A stretch of DNA of 64,000 nucleotides from Novosphingobium acidiphilum DSM 19966 (GCF_000429005.1 NZ_AUBA01000002.1:124001-188000), one strand, 5' to 3'. Shown: positions 1 to 9,347, numbered from the stretch's first letter. The notes: generated from the letters alone by a model not told the origin. Numbers and translations: made by a program.

Positions 1-285
1 CTGGGCGATGACCTGGACGGCATTGTTGCCGCATCCGACGTGATCGCGATGATGATCTTGCGCGCGCTGCACGAACGCGGTGCCCGCGTGCCGCAGCAGA
101 TCGCAGTGGTCGGCTTTGACGATCTGCCGATCGCCACCAGCACGGTGCCGCAATTGACCACCGTGCGTCAGGACATAGCCGGCGGCGCCAAGGCGATGGT
201 CGGCGCGCTGATGCAGCGGATGGCCGGGATCAATGCCCCGGCGACAATCCTGCCGCCCGAACTCGTCATTCGCGAAAGCGCCTGA
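1..285 (+). CDS. LacI-family transcriptional regulator, C-terminal part (5' truncated by window edge)
   Basis: Only the last 94 residues are visible; the reading frame is open from base 1. The fragment carries the typical end of the periplasmic-binding-protein-like effector domain of LacI/GalR regulators: a segment ending in the VVGFDDLPIA motif, then the TTVRQD segment and a closing LPPELVIRES strand. The DNA-binding domain lies outside the window. Its stop codon abuts the convergent GH68 gene, so it very probably regulates the neighbouring transporter/GH36/GH68 operon in response to a galactoside or sucrose-type sugar. The family call is secure; the effector is inferred from context. Confidence 0.9.
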   Translation: MGDDLDGIVAASDVIAMMILRALHERGARVPQQIAVVGFDDLPIATSTVPQLTTVRQDIAGGAKAMVGALMQRMAGINAPATILPPELVIRESA

Positions 286-1440
286 TTACGTGTCGATCAG
301 CACCCGATCACCGTCATAGCGCAGGCGGAAGACGGGTGCCGGCGTACCGCCAAACTGGCTGCGCACCAGATCGGGATGGTCGGCCAGCGTGCGCCCCTGC
401 ATGCCCCAGTAATCGATAAAGCTCCACACTTCGTCTTCACCCGTGACCCACCAGCTATAGCTTTGGGTAGGTTCGTCCAGCGGATTGGCCGCGACCAGTC
501 CGTTGCCGTTGACCATGCGCCACGGGCCGCCAATGCGGTCGGCCACTGCGCCATAAATGCCGTTGGGTCCGGCCACCGTCTGCGGCCCGAACGTATGCCG
601 CTGGGTCGACCAGAACAGGTAATAGCGCGCGTCGCGGTGGACCAGGCACGCGCGTTCCAGTTCGTTGTTGACGCCGATCGCCTCGATCAGCGGATCGCCC
701 AGAACCCAGCCATCGCCCTCGCGCGTGGCGATGCCGATCACCCCGTTGTGCGGATCGCTGCTCCATCCGGCGCTGGCGGTAAACACCATATGCGCCTTGC
801 CCGTGACGGGATCGCGGAACCATGCCGGATCACGAAACGCCTTGATCGTACCGGGTTCGGGATGTTCGATTTCCTGCCGGTCGAGCAGATAGCGCACGCC
901 GTCGGCAACGATGATTTCACAAGGGGCCTGCCAGTCGCGAATGGCCAGGCCGTCCAGCCGACCTTCGACGGCAAACAGGCGCTGTTCGAACGACGGCGGG
1001 CCGCCCCGGCGCCCCGATACGGTATAGAACAGCGTGACGGTTGCGCCGTCATCGGCCAGCACCGCGCTGCCTGCCCACTCGCGCAATCCCGGATTGAAAC
1101 CGTCGGGCAAGGCATCACCATGATCGCGCCAGCCATCAGCGCCGTGCGACAACAGCCGGATGCGCGCGATCAGATGGCGACCGACCGGATCGGGCAGGAC
1201 CGGCGCGCCAAGGAAAAACCACAGCGTGCGACCCTCGTGAACCACGCTGCGGCCGTCTTCATGCGCCAGTGGCCAGCAATCCCAAAGATCAAGGCCCGGC
1301 AGGATCGGCGCAACATCGGCCGCAGTGATCACCGGCAGCACCGGCGGATCGGTATAATCTGCCGACACCCAGCGGCTGGCCCCGAACGGCGCAATGGTTT
1401 GATCAATCGATTGGGGAGAAGCAGGCGAAGTCTGGGTCAT
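286..1440 (-). CDS. GH68 family beta-fructofuranosidase / levansucrase
   Basis: A 384-residue retaining fructosyl hydrolase/transferase of family GH68, acting on the fructose side of sucrose or raffinose. The motifs appear in family order: WDCW (about residues 53-56, nucleophile Asp54), EWAGSA (121-126), FRDP (202-205, transition-state Asp204) and NNELER (258-263), in which Glu262 matches the acid/base and Glu260 the preceding conserved acid. No signal peptide is visible, so it may be cytoplasmic, although Zymomonas GH68 enzymes are exported without one. The ATG at 1440 is preferred; a TTG at 1458 directly after the upstream stop would add six residues. It is the last gene of the MFS-GH36-GH68 operon, so it probably cleaves the sucrose left after GH36 removes galactose. 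Hydrolase versus levan-forming activity cannot be decided from sequence. Confidence 0.9.
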   Translation of the reverse strand: MTQTSPASPQSIDQTIAPFGASRWVSADYTDPPVLPVITAADVAPILPGLDLWDCWPLAHEDGRSVVHEGRTLWFFLGAPVLPDPVGRHLIARIRLLSHGADGWRDHGDALPDGFNPGLREWAGSAVLADDGATVTLFYTVSGRRGGPPSFEQRLFAVEGRLDGLAIRDWQAPCEIIVADGVRYLLDRQEIEHPEPGTIKAFRDPAWFRDPVTGKAHMVFTASAGWSSDPHNGVIGIATREGDGWVLGDPLIEAIGVNNELERACLVHRDARYYLFWSTQRHTFGPQTVAGPNGIYGAVADRIGGPWRMVNGNGLVAANPLDEPTQSYSWWVTGEDEVWSFIDYWGMQGRTLADHPDLVRSQFGGTPAPVFRLRYDGDRVLIDT

Positions 1441-1458
1441 GAACGGAACAGTCTGCAA

Positions 1459-3597
1459 TCAGGATGAAAAGGGAAACGCCGCCAGCGCGGGCACCGCAGC
1501 GCGATCCCCCCCGGCGATGTGGAACACCGCGACCGATTCTGCGCGCAGCGGCGGCAGCGGCAGCCCGGCGTGCGCCAGCCAATCGCCATCAAACACGGCC
1601 GGCGCGTCGGCGGACCATAAGTCCGGCACCGGGGCGGCATGGCCGGCCAGGCCGCCGGCAATGCCCAGCATGCGGACCGCAAACGGGCCGTGCCCCGCCA
1701 GAAACGGCAGCGCCAGCGGGCGCGGACGACGATCTTGCGGGGGCGCACGGCGGATTGCCCACAGCAACAGGCCCTGGCGCGGACATCCCTGCGCCTGCCA
1801 GACCAGGCCGTCGCCGCCCTGCCCCAGCCAAACCCCCTGCCCGTGCACCATCGTGCGCGCGCTGCGGGCAAAGGCGATCCATTGCGCCAGGTTCCGGCGA
1901 TCATCCGCCCCCAGCGCGTCGGGATCGAGTTCCACGCCGAAATGGCCGCAAGTGGCCACTGCCGCGCGAAACGCCATGCTCTGGCTGCGGCCGGTGGCGT
2001 GCGCCGGGCTGGCGCCGACATGGCTGCCCATCATTTCGGGGGGCAGAAACGCCAGGAAACCGCGCTGCATCGCCACGCGGCTGACCGCATCGATCGTATC
2101 GCTGGTCCAGAACCGGTGCACGAACGGGGCCATGCCCGCATCGCTGCGCCCGCCCCCGCCCGCACAGGATTCGATTTCAACACCCGGATGCGCCGCGCGC
2201 AGCCGCGCCAGCAGCGCATAGACCCCGCGCACTTGCGCCGCGCCGCCTGCGGGCACCAGGTCGCGGTTGTGATCCCATTTGAGGTACCCGATCGGCGCTG
2301 CGCGCAGCAGGGCATCAAGCGCACCGAACAGATGATCGCGCACATCGGCACGCGCCAGGTTCAGCACCAGTTGCCCGCGCGCGGTCCAATGCGGATGGCC
2401 ATCGCGATACAGCGCCCATTCGGGATGCGCGCGATACAGATCGCTGTCGGGATTGACCATTTCGGGTTCGACCCACAGGCCGAATTCCATGCCCATGGCG
2501 CGCACCGCCTGCGCCAGCGGAGCAAGCCCTTGGGGATATTTGACCGGGTCGGGGGTCCAGTCACCCAGCCCCGCGCTGTCATCGCCGCGGCCCTTGAACC
2601 AGCCATCGTCGAGCACGAAGCGTTCGATGCCGATATCGGCCGCAGCGCGCGCCAGCGCCAGGATGCGTGCCGCATCATGATCGAAATAGCATGCTTCCCA
2701 GCTGTTCAGATGCACCTTGCGCGGGTGCATGGCCCCGTCGGGCCAGCACAGCATCGCGCGCACCATGGCATGCTGCGCCGCCATCGCGCCATTGCGCCCG
2801 CACGCACTGAACGCCACCAGCGCATCGGGCGCAGACCAGCTGTCTCCGGGCGCCAGAATGACCTCACCTGGTTGCAGCACTGCGCCTGCGGTCAGGATAT
2901 GATAGCCTTCGTCATCGCGTTCGATCGCGATGCGGCTGTCCCCCGACCAGCACAGTTGCAGCGCAAGCATGTCGCCCGCATCCCAACCGGCCCCGGCAGC
3001 GCCGACATAGACACCCGGCGCACCGCCATGGCCCGAAATCCCGCGCCGGGTTTCGCGTTGCCAGATCTGTTCGGGCAGCGCTTCACAGGATTCAACCAGT
3101 TCGGCGTTGTGCCGGCCGCGCCACGACACCACGCGCGCGGCACTTGCCGGCACAGGCAGCAGCACGCTGGCCAGGGCATCGACGGCAATCGCACCGTCGC
3201 TGCGATTGATCAGCGTGGCCTCGATCCGCCAGCCCGCCCCGGCATCAACCGCGAACGTCTGCACCAGTGTCACCTGCGCAAGATCATCGGTCAGGGTGAT
3301 CCGGACAACCGTATCGTCGTGTGCGATCGCGACGCCGGTCCAGACCAGCGGCAGGGACAGCCCGTCGCGGCGCAGCGTCACGAACGACGGCCCGAACCAG
3401 CCTTCGCCCGCCAGCGGTGCCGTCGACAACGGGCGATCGCAATCCAGCGAAAACGACGCGGCCGTGCGCGTGATGGCCAGCGGCGGCAGCGGCGATGCAC
3501 CCACGCGTGCGCCGCAATGGCGCCACACCGGGGCACCATGGGCGACGGGTTCCAGCACGATCGCGCCATCGCCTGCACAAAGCAGCATCGGGGTCAC
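1459..3597 (-). CDS. GH36 alpha-galactosidase
   Basis: A 712-residue alpha-galactosidase (EC 3.2.1.22) of the GH36 clan-D type, releasing terminal alpha-galactose from melibiose or raffinose-type oligosaccharides. An N-terminal beta-supersandwich is followed by the (beta/alpha)8 barrel. Signatures are LNSWEACYFD, VLDDGWF, the KWDHNR motif with nucleophile Asp442, and FWTSDTIDA with acid/base Asp500. I start it at the GTG whose bases overlap the TGA of the transporter gene (GTGA coupling); an ATG three codons later is the alternative. The long upstream extension of the frame overlaps the transporter and is not coding. It has no signal peptide, so it probably acts on imported sugar. It sits between transporter and GH68 gene, and the order fits stepwise raffinose breakdown (galactose off first, then sucrose split). 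Confidence 0.95.
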   Translation of the reverse strand: MTPMLLCAGDGAIVLEPVAHGAPVWRHCGARVGASPLPPLAITRTAASFSLDCDRPLSTAPLAGEGWFGPSFVTLRRDGLSLPLVWTGVAIAHDDTVVRITLTDDLAQVTLVQTFAVDAGAGWRIEATLINRSDGAIAVDALASVLLPVPASAARVVSWRGRHNAELVESCEALPEQIWQRETRRGISGHGGAPGVYVGAAGAGWDAGDMLALQLCWSGDSRIAIERDDEGYHILTAGAVLQPGEVILAPGDSWSAPDALVAFSACGRNGAMAAQHAMVRAMLCWPDGAMHPRKVHLNSWEACYFDHDAARILALARAAADIGIERFVLDDGWFKGRGDDSAGLGDWTPDPVKYPQGLAPLAQAVRAMGMEFGLWVEPEMVNPDSDLYRAHPEWALYRDGHPHWTARGQLVLNLARADVRDHLFGALDALLRAAPIGYLKWDHNRDLVPAGGAAQVRGVYALLARLRAAHPGVEIESCAGGGGRSDAGMAPFVHRFWTSDTIDAVSRVAMQRGFLAFLPPEMMGSHVGASPAHATGRSQSMAFRAAVATCGHFGVELDPDALGADDRRNLAQWIAFARSARTMVHGQGVWLGQGGDGLVWQAQGCPRQGLLLWAIRRAPPQDRRPRPLALPFLAGHGPFAVRMLGIAGGLAGHAAPVPDLWSADAPAVFDGDWLAHAGLPLPPLRAESVAVFHIAGGDRAAVPALAAFPFSS

Positions 3598-4982
3598 GCG
3601 GCCACAGGCTCGGGCAGGACGGGCCGCGCACGACCTTCTTCGACCCAGGCCACGGCCAGCGCGGCCGCGATCAGGCAGGCCCCGCAAACCCGCAGCATGT
3701 TGCGCGGATCGCTGTCCAGTGCGGCGTGATAGACGTCGAACCCGATCGATACCACACCCAGGTCAAGCCGGCTCATCACCACGGCAAACAGCAGCATCGG
3801 CAACACGATCATCATGTTGAAGATGCCCATGTAGACCCCGGTGCGCACCGCCGGGATGGCGCTGGTCAAAATGGTATAGGGGTTGCCCATGATGCTGCCC
3901 CAGGCCAGGCCCACACCGATCGCCGGAATGAACAGCATGGCCTTGTCCTGCATCAGCGGCAGCGCGATCATGCCAAGCCCGCCCGCGGCCAGTGCCAGCG
4001 CGTGCAAGGGCCCCGGGCCGATCCGCCGCGCAAATGGCACCATCGCAAAGGCCCCGACAAAGGCCACCGCATTGTAGAACGCGGCGACTTCGCCGGTGGT
4101 CAGCACCGCGCTGTGAAACGCCGAAGTCTGCGGATCGGCGGTGTGATAGATCGTGCGCCCGATCGAATAGGTTGCATATGTCCAGTACCCCGACATGCCG
4201 AACCACTGAAACAGGCTCATCACGCCCAGTTTGCGCATTGCACGCGGCATGTCGCGGATGGCCACCGCGATTTCCATCAGCGTGGCGCCAAATCCGCTTG
4301 GCCGCGACAGGATTTCCGCACGCTCGGCCGGCGCCAGCGGCAATTCGGGCACGCGCCAGATCGACCACAGGATCGTGGTCAGCGACAGCACCGCGCCGAT
4401 CGAGAACACCACGCGCACGGTATAGGGAATATGATGGGGATCGACCCAATCCTGGTTCATCCCCAGCCCGACCAGGATCGCCGGCGTCAGAAACGCCAGC
4501 ATCTGGGCCAGGCCGGTGAACGCGCTTTGCGACAGAAATCCGAATTGCCGCTGCGACAGGTCAAGCCGGTCCGAGACATAGGCGCGGTAGGGCTCCATCG
4601 TGATATTGTTGCCCGCATCGAGCACCCACAGCAGCGAAGCCGCCATCAGGATCGACGAAGACAACGGCATCGCGAACAACCCGACACAGCACAGCACCGC
4701 GCCGATCAGGAAATACGGCGTGCGCCGGCCCCAGCGCCCGGTGGTGCGATCGCTCAGCGCACCGATCAGCGGCTGGATCAGCAGGCCGGTCAACGGACCC
4801 GCCAGCTGCAACATCGGCAGCTGGCTTTCGTTGGCGCCAAGATAGCTGTAGATCGGCGCCATATTGCCCTGTTGCAGCCCGAAACTGAACTGCAGCCCGA
4901 GGAACCCCAGGTTCATCTCGAGAATGCGGCCTAGCGGCAGATGCGGGCGTTGAGCAGGCACGAATCTTCTCTCCCGGAGCAT
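3594..4982 (-). CDS. MFS sugar transporter, SLC45/sucrose-transporter-like
   Basis: A 462-residue, roughly 12-helix major facilitator protein of the glycoside/sucrose transporter type. The loop between helices 2 and 3 carries the GALSDRTTGRWGRRTPYF motif shared with sucrose/maltose permeases of this branch. The C-terminal half has the GLAWGSIMGNPYTIL segment also seen in the second paralogue of this window (50525-52006). It leads a three-gene operon with GH36 and GH68 enzymes, so it most likely imports raffinose, melibiose or sucrose across the inner membrane. A LacI-type operator candidate lies about 50 bp upstream of its start. Substrate is inferred from neighbours only. Confidence 0.88.
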   Translation of the reverse strand: MLRERRFVPAQRPHLPLGRILEMNLGFLGLQFSFGLQQGNMAPIYSYLGANESQLPMLQLAGPLTGLLIQPLIGALSDRTTGRWGRRTPYFLIGAVLCCVGLFAMPLSSSILMAASLLWVLDAGNNITMEPYRAYVSDRLDLSQRQFGFLSQSAFTGLAQMLAFLTPAILVGLGMNQDWVDPHHIPYTVRVVFSIGAVLSLTTILWSIWRVPELPLAPAERAEILSRPSGFGATLMEIAVAIRDMPRAMRKLGVMSLFQWFGMSGYWTYATYSIGRTIYHTADPQTSAFHSAVLTTGEVAAFYNAVAFVGAFAMVPFARRIGPGPLHALALAAGGLGMIALPLMQDKAMLFIPAIGVGLAWGSIMGNPYTILTSAIPAVRTGVYMGIFNMMIVLPMLLFAVVMSRLDLGVVSIGFDVYHAALDSDPRNMLRVCGACLIAAALAVAWVEEGRARPVLPEPVAA

Positions 4983-5030
4983 TGTCAGCCCTCACGCCCT
5001 CGTGATGTCACAGATCAATCGCGCTGACAA

Positions 5031-5040
5031 CAATCGTTTG
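5031..5040. promoter_or_regulatory. Candidate LacI-family operator upstream of the alpha-galactoside operon
   Basis: CAATCGTTTG is an imperfect palindrome (8 of 10 positions) around a central CG, the pattern recognised by LacI/GalR proteins. It lies in the 229-bp gene-free stretch before the transporter start. On the transcribed strand it reads GCAAACGATTG, and another GCAAAC half-site occurs about 35 bp further upstream. The adjacent LacI-family gene (1-285) is the natural candidate regulator. No reliable core promoter could be assigned. Confidence 0.4.
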
Positions 5041-5211
5041 CAGTCGCAAGAATACCTGATTGTCGGGTTGTTTGCGCGTCAAATGGCAAGGTTCCCGGGG
5101 CTCAATGGTGCGCCCGGCATGCGGCCCTGTTTGGCCAGGACGATGCGCGATCTGCACGCCGGGCCGGTCGCAAATCGCGCAAGCGGCATGGCCTGCGCGC
5201 CTGCCTGCGCG

Positions 5212-6447
5212 TCAGCGTGTGGCCATGGCCCCGACCAATGCGGCAAAGGCCGCAAGGCTGCACCGCCCGTGCGCGGTGCAGGCCGGAATGGCAAGCGGCT
5301 GGGTGTCCTCCGGTGTCAAGGGCGCAAGCTGCCTGATCTCGTCAAGGCTTTGCGAACGATAGCGCAGCCGGACCTGGCGGCGGCCATTTGCGCCGCGCCA
5401 CAGCTCGAACACCAGCGCCGCGCCGGGCCCGGGGTCATCTGCGGCAAACCCGCGCCCCTGCCAATGCACATCGAGCGCGCCGCCGATCAACGCCAGATTG
5501 GTATCATGCCCGACGAACAGCGCAAATGCCGGGCCTGCCGGATCACGCAGATCGGCCGCAACCGCCTGCAGCAACGCGGCCGCACCTGCCTTGGCAACCA
5601 GTGGCGGCCGGGCCACCAACGCATACTCCAGGGCGTGCAGGCTTGACAGATCGGTGATCATCGCAGGCGTAACCTGCCCCCATCCGACATCGGCCATCGG
5701 TTTGCCTTCGGCGTATTCAAGCAACAGCGTCTGGGCAAATGACGCCGCGGTGGCAATGCCCCCGGTGATCCGTGCCCGCCCCATGTCGGTCGTCACGACC
5801 AGGGGCATCTGCGCCAGATGGCAAACCGCCTGTCCTGCGCAAGCCGGTGGTGCGCAACACCCCAGCACCGCATCAATCTGCGCCAGCCGGGTGTGCTGCG
5901 CAGCATCGATCGCAGCCGTGCCACCCGCCGGCAAAGCGCCCAGCACCGCGATGCTTGCCTGGGCCGGGTCAAGCGTCGATCCTGCCTCAAATGGAGAAAA
6001 TCGGGGGTCGCGCCGGCCTTCACCAACGGTTTCAACCGCAACATGGCACCCTGGGAACAGCGTATCGGCATAGACCAGCGCCGTGCGCTGCGTGCGTTGA
6101 TCGATATCGGCAACAACTCGCACTTTGGCAGCGGGCGGACAATGTGTCGGGATCAACGCACGATAGCGGATCGCATCAAATTGCGCCGCCAGGGCAACCG
6201 CTGCCTCACCATGCGGGGTCAACCAGCCCGGCGCGACCGGCCACACGGGCCAGGTGCGCGCGGTATAGCCATCGGCCAGCGCCTTGGCCTTGGTCGGTGG
6301 GCGAACACCGTGACGCATCACGATCACCACCCGTTCCAGCGTGGCGTGATCGCCCGGTGCTGCTGACACCGGGCTGATCGGCGCCAGACCCGATGCGGCC
6401 AGCAACCCCAGCCAAGCGAGCGAGCGGGTCAGACAACGCCTGTTCAT
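5212..6447 (-). CDS. Periplasmic histidine-type acid phosphatase (phytase / glucose-1-phosphatase family)
   Basis: A 411-residue branch-2 histidine acid phosphatase that hydrolyses phosphomonoesters through a phosphohistidine. The catalytic RHGVRPPT motif is at residues 45-52 (nucleophile His46) and the C-terminal HDTN motif at 314-317 (proton donor Asp315). A hydrophobic signal peptide ending near VSAA (about residue 30) puts it in the periplasm. I chose the ATG at 6447 because it gives a clean signal peptide; the frame is open further upstream but not convincingly coding. It is 138 bp downstream of, and on the same strand as, a TonB-dependent receptor, suggesting that the receptor imports a phosphorylated substrate such as phytate or a sugar phosphate. 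The family is clear; phytase versus glucose-1-phosphatase is not resolved. Confidence 0.9.
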   Translation of the reverse strand: MNRRCLTRSLAWLGLLAASGLAPISPVSAAPGDHATLERVVIVMRHGVRPPTKAKALADGYTARTWPVWPVAPGWLTPHGEAAVALAAQFDAIRYRALIPTHCPPAAKVRVVADIDQRTQRTALVYADTLFPGCHVAVETVGEGRRDPRFSPFEAGSTLDPAQASIAVLGALPAGGTAAIDAAQHTRLAQIDAVLGCCAPPACAGQAVCHLAQMPLVVTTDMGRARITGGIATAASFAQTLLLEYAEGKPMADVGWGQVTPAMITDLSSLHALEYALVARPPLVAKAGAAALLQAVAADLRDPAGPAFALFVGHDTNLALIGGALDVHWQGRGFAADDPGPGAALVFELWRGANGRRQVRLRYRSQSLDEIRQLAPLTPEDTQPLAIPACTAHGRCSLAAFAALVGAMATR

Positions 6448-6585
6448 CGTTTCAATCCAGTCCGCCAATTTTACGACGCAAAGTGAATGCAGGTCCGCCT
6501 GTTCACCCGATCCGCACAGGCGCCGGTGTTTCCGGTCCGCACACGGCCATTGGCACGCGCGCGGACCGGTCAACCGGAACCACGG

Positions 6586-9270
6586 TTACAACCTGATTTT
6601 TACGCCGGCTTCAAACGTCGGGCCATAGATTTCGCGCTGAACCGGGCGATTGCTGGTGCCTTCGTAGTACTTGAGCGGCGCGTTGGTCATGTTTTTCACC
6701 GATCCATAGACGCTGACGTTCCTGCTGAATTCGTACCCCGCAGTGTAATCCAGCGTAGCGCGCCTGGCGAGATAGATGTCCGACTGGATGGTCTTGCCAT
6801 TGGTAAACGTCGTCGGTCCGCCGGCGATGCTGAAAACGCTGGGCGAATCGTATTTGAACGCCAGCCGCATGCGCAAGCGATGCGCCTCGTACAACAGCGC
6901 CGCATTGCCGGTGTATTCGCCCGTCCCCGGGATTTGCGTAGGCGCCAGACCATCGTGCAGATCGACTTTGGAATCGGCGTAGAGGAAGTTCATGTCGACG
7001 CCAAAACCATCGAACGGTGCCGGCAGGCTCGTGAACTTGTTGACATACGATGCCTCGATCCCGCGTGCATAGGTGCCGCCCACGTTCTGGTAGGTCGTGC
7101 TGACGTAAATCGACGGATCGACCAGACCGAACGTCGTGCCTGGCGCGGTAATGTTGCGCGCAACGATAAAGTTGCTGATCAATTTGTAATACAGAGCCAC
7201 CGAAATGATCCCGGCGTTGGGCAGGTATTTTTCCACGCTGAGATCGAAATTGTGGCTGTAGGCCGGGTTCAGATTGGGATTGCCGTTCGAGATCGATCCG
7301 TTTCCGCCGTTCTGGGCCGGAGTAAAGACCACTGCCTGCTGCACGGTCTGATTGAAACCCGGACGCGAAATCGTGGCCGAATAGACTGCGCGCATGATCA
7401 GATCGGGCTGGAATTCGTAGCGCAGTTGCAGGTTGGGATAGAAATCGGTGTAGCTTTTGCGCGGGGCATAAAGATAGTTGCCGTTCGCATCGGCGGTGGT
7501 CGTGTTGTAATCACCGGGGTCGGTCGCCTGTGATGGTGCAACCGTGGTAAACCCACCATAGATTTCCTTGGTGTGTTCCATCCGCACGCCGGCGACAAAA
7601 TGCAACTGGCCCAGATTGCCGCTGTATTGGGCATAGGCTGCGGTGATGTTTTCGACATCGTCAAACAGCAGCGTATTGGTGTCGGTCAGGCTGAGCGGGG
7701 TCAGTGCGGGCGTCGGAAAATTCGCCTCGACCAACTGGGTGTTGCCGTCATAGCCCAGGTCGTAAAGCCCGCCATAGAAATTGGTGATTGGCGATCCGAT
7801 TGCCAGGGCTGACAGCAGCGCCCCATTGTGGATTGTTTGCTTTACCGACGATGCCGCATCGTATTTGCGGCGATAGCGCAGCAGCCCCCCGATCTTGACT
7901 TCGTCGTTCGCGGTCAGATGCACCGGCAGGCTGATGTCGAGTTTGTAGCTGAATTCGCGGTCGGCGGTATATTCGTCCGAATTGCCGACGCGGTTGAGCG
8001 CATAGAGGCTGGGATCGGCAATGTTGATGCCATTGGTTACGCGGTCAACCGGGCGGTCGGGGTTGGTGACATTGTCGTAAGTCACATCCAGCCCCGAAGG
8101 CCCGCCAAAGCGCGTGCTGTAATTGTAGGGCTGATAATAGGTCGCGCGTTCATAGGCAGCGAGCCATTCAATTTTGACATCGCCCAGATGATGTTCGCCG
8201 CCAAACTGGCCCACGACGTTGCGATGCGTTTCCTTTTCGTCGGTCGAGGTTACCGTGGCGCTGCCACCGGTAATGTCAAAAGCGTTGGGATTGGTCGGAT
8301 CGACCGCGATCGAGCCCCCCGTCCCGTCGAGGCCGCCGATGGTCAGGAATTTCTTCACGACCTTTTCCTGATACCCTGCGGCATTGGCGCGCAAATAGAT
8401 GCGGTTGTTGTCATCAGGCGTAAAGTCGATCGCCGCCGAATAACCAAAGCGCTGACGGTGATAGCGATAGCGGCGCAATTGCTGACTGCTGATCACTTTG
8501 TCCTGGTTGGCCGCACCCGGCAGGACCGTCGGGTCATCGATATAATTGCCAATCTCGATATCATCAAACCCGCGACCATCGTTGTGTTCGTTCTGGGTGA
8601 ACACGAAATGCACCAGCTTGTGGCCATTGGCATTGGTGCCGAGCGCGCCGCCGATGACGATTTCTTCATTCAGGTTGGTGGTTTTGCGTTCGGGTTCGTA
8701 GCCTTCGCCCAATGTCCCTTCCAGAAAGAAATGATCGTGCGCCAGCGCCGAACGCGGGCTCAATTCGACGCTGCCGCCCAGGCCTTCCGCATCGTGATCG
8801 GGCAGGCCGGTCTTGGTAACGATGATCCGGTCGATCGCCCCGGTCGGGATCGTGTCAAATTCCACCGCGCGGCCTGCGCCGGTAAACGACGTGCCGCCGG
8901 CATTGGTGTTGAGCAGCGCGGTGCCGCCAAAGCTGGCCCCGTTCAGATTGCCATCCAGCCCGCGAATGTTGACGAACCGCCCTTCGCCCGTGTCAATCGA
9001 CAGCGAAACCCCGGGAATGCGGCTCAATGCCTCGGCAGCGTTGTAATCCGGATATTTGGCAATCGCTTCAGCCGACTGGATATTGACCATGTTCGGCGCG
9101 ATTTCCTGCGCTTTGCGCGCAGTCGTTTCCAGCCGGGGGGCGGTTATGATGATCGCACTGGCAGTATCATTCGCCTCTGCCGGGGCGGGCATTTGCTGTG
9201 CTTGCGCAGCGTGCGACAGGACCATCAAACTTGCAGTGGCCAAAATCCGTGTATGCAGAAGTTGTGACAT
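6586..9270 (-). CDS. TonB-dependent outer-membrane receptor paired with acid phosphatase
   Basis: An 894-residue TBDR: signal peptide (cleavage after SHAAQAQ), short extension, plug domain (about residues 50-190, with the RIPGVSLSIDTGEGRFVNIRG stretch and GSVEL end), then a long beta-barrel ending in Leu after a final amphipathic strand (FEAGVKIRL). It energises outer-membrane uptake through TonB. The next gene downstream encodes a periplasmic histidine acid phosphatase, so the ligand is plausibly a phosphorylated compound such as inositol phosphate. A GAGGG ribosome binding site precedes the ATG and is buried in a perfect hairpin (see 9280-9300). Confidence 0.93.
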   Translation of the reverse strand: MSQLLHTRILATASLMVLSHAAQAQQMPAPAEANDTASAIIITAPRLETTARKAQEIAPNMVNIQSAEAIAKYPDYNAAEALSRIPGVSLSIDTGEGRFVNIRGLDGNLNGASFGGTALLNTNAGGTSFTGAGRAVEFDTIPTGAIDRIIVTKTGLPDHDAEGLGGSVELSPRSALAHDHFFLEGTLGEGYEPERKTTNLNEEIVIGGALGTNANGHKLVHFVFTQNEHNDGRGFDDIEIGNYIDDPTVLPGAANQDKVISSQQLRRYRYHRQRFGYSAAIDFTPDDNNRIYLRANAAGYQEKVVKKFLTIGGLDGTGGSIAVDPTNPNAFDITGGSATVTSTDEKETHRNVVGQFGGEHHLGDVKIEWLAAYERATYYQPYNYSTRFGGPSGLDVTYDNVTNPDRPVDRVTNGINIADPSLYALNRVGNSDEYTADREFSYKLDISLPVHLTANDEVKIGGLLRYRRKYDAASSVKQTIHNGALLSALAIGSPITNFYGGLYDLGYDGNTQLVEANFPTPALTPLSLTDTNTLLFDDVENITAAYAQYSGNLGQLHFVAGVRMEHTKEIYGGFTTVAPSQATDPGDYNTTTADANGNYLYAPRKSYTDFYPNLQLRYEFQPDLIMRAVYSATISRPGFNQTVQQAVVFTPAQNGGNGSISNGNPNLNPAYSHNFDLSVEKYLPNAGIISVALYYKLISNFIVARNITAPGTTFGLVDPSIYVSTTYQNVGGTYARGIEASYVNKFTSLPAPFDGFGVDMNFLYADSKVDLHDGLAPTQIPGTGEYTGNAALLYEAHRLRMRLAFKYDSPSVFSIAGGPTTFTNGKTIQSDIYLARRATLDYTAGYEFSRNVSVYGSVKNMTNAPLKYYEGTSNRPVQREIYGPTFEAGVKIRL

Positions 9271-9279
9271 GGTTGATAT

Positions 9280-9300
9280 CCCTCATCGACCTGATGAGGG
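9280..9300 (-). promoter_or_regulatory. Leader hairpin enclosing the Shine-Dalgarno of the TBDR gene
   Basis: A perfect 8-bp inverted repeat, CCCTCATC-5 nt-GATGAGGG, lies just before the TBDR start codon at 9270. In the transcript the 3' arm contains the GAGGG ribosome binding site about 9 nt from the ATG, so folding would hide it. This could act in translational control or bind a protein. The repeat is certain; its role is inferred. Confidence 0.5.
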
Positions 9301-9347
9301 ACGGCTACCGACTGTGCGTGACACCCCGAAGACTGAACCGCAGGAAT

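Noticed and set aside
1639..3729. 696-codon plus-strand frame antisense to the alpha-galactosidase
   Set aside because: Same type of reverse-frame shadow; the minus-strand frame carries intact GH36 catalytic motifs.
3495..4934. Long plus-strand frame (479 codons) opposite the MFS and GH36 genes
   Set aside because: It is antisense to two clearly conserved proteins, is composed of His/Arg/Gln-rich nonsense typical of reverse frames in GC-rich DNA, and has no start signals.
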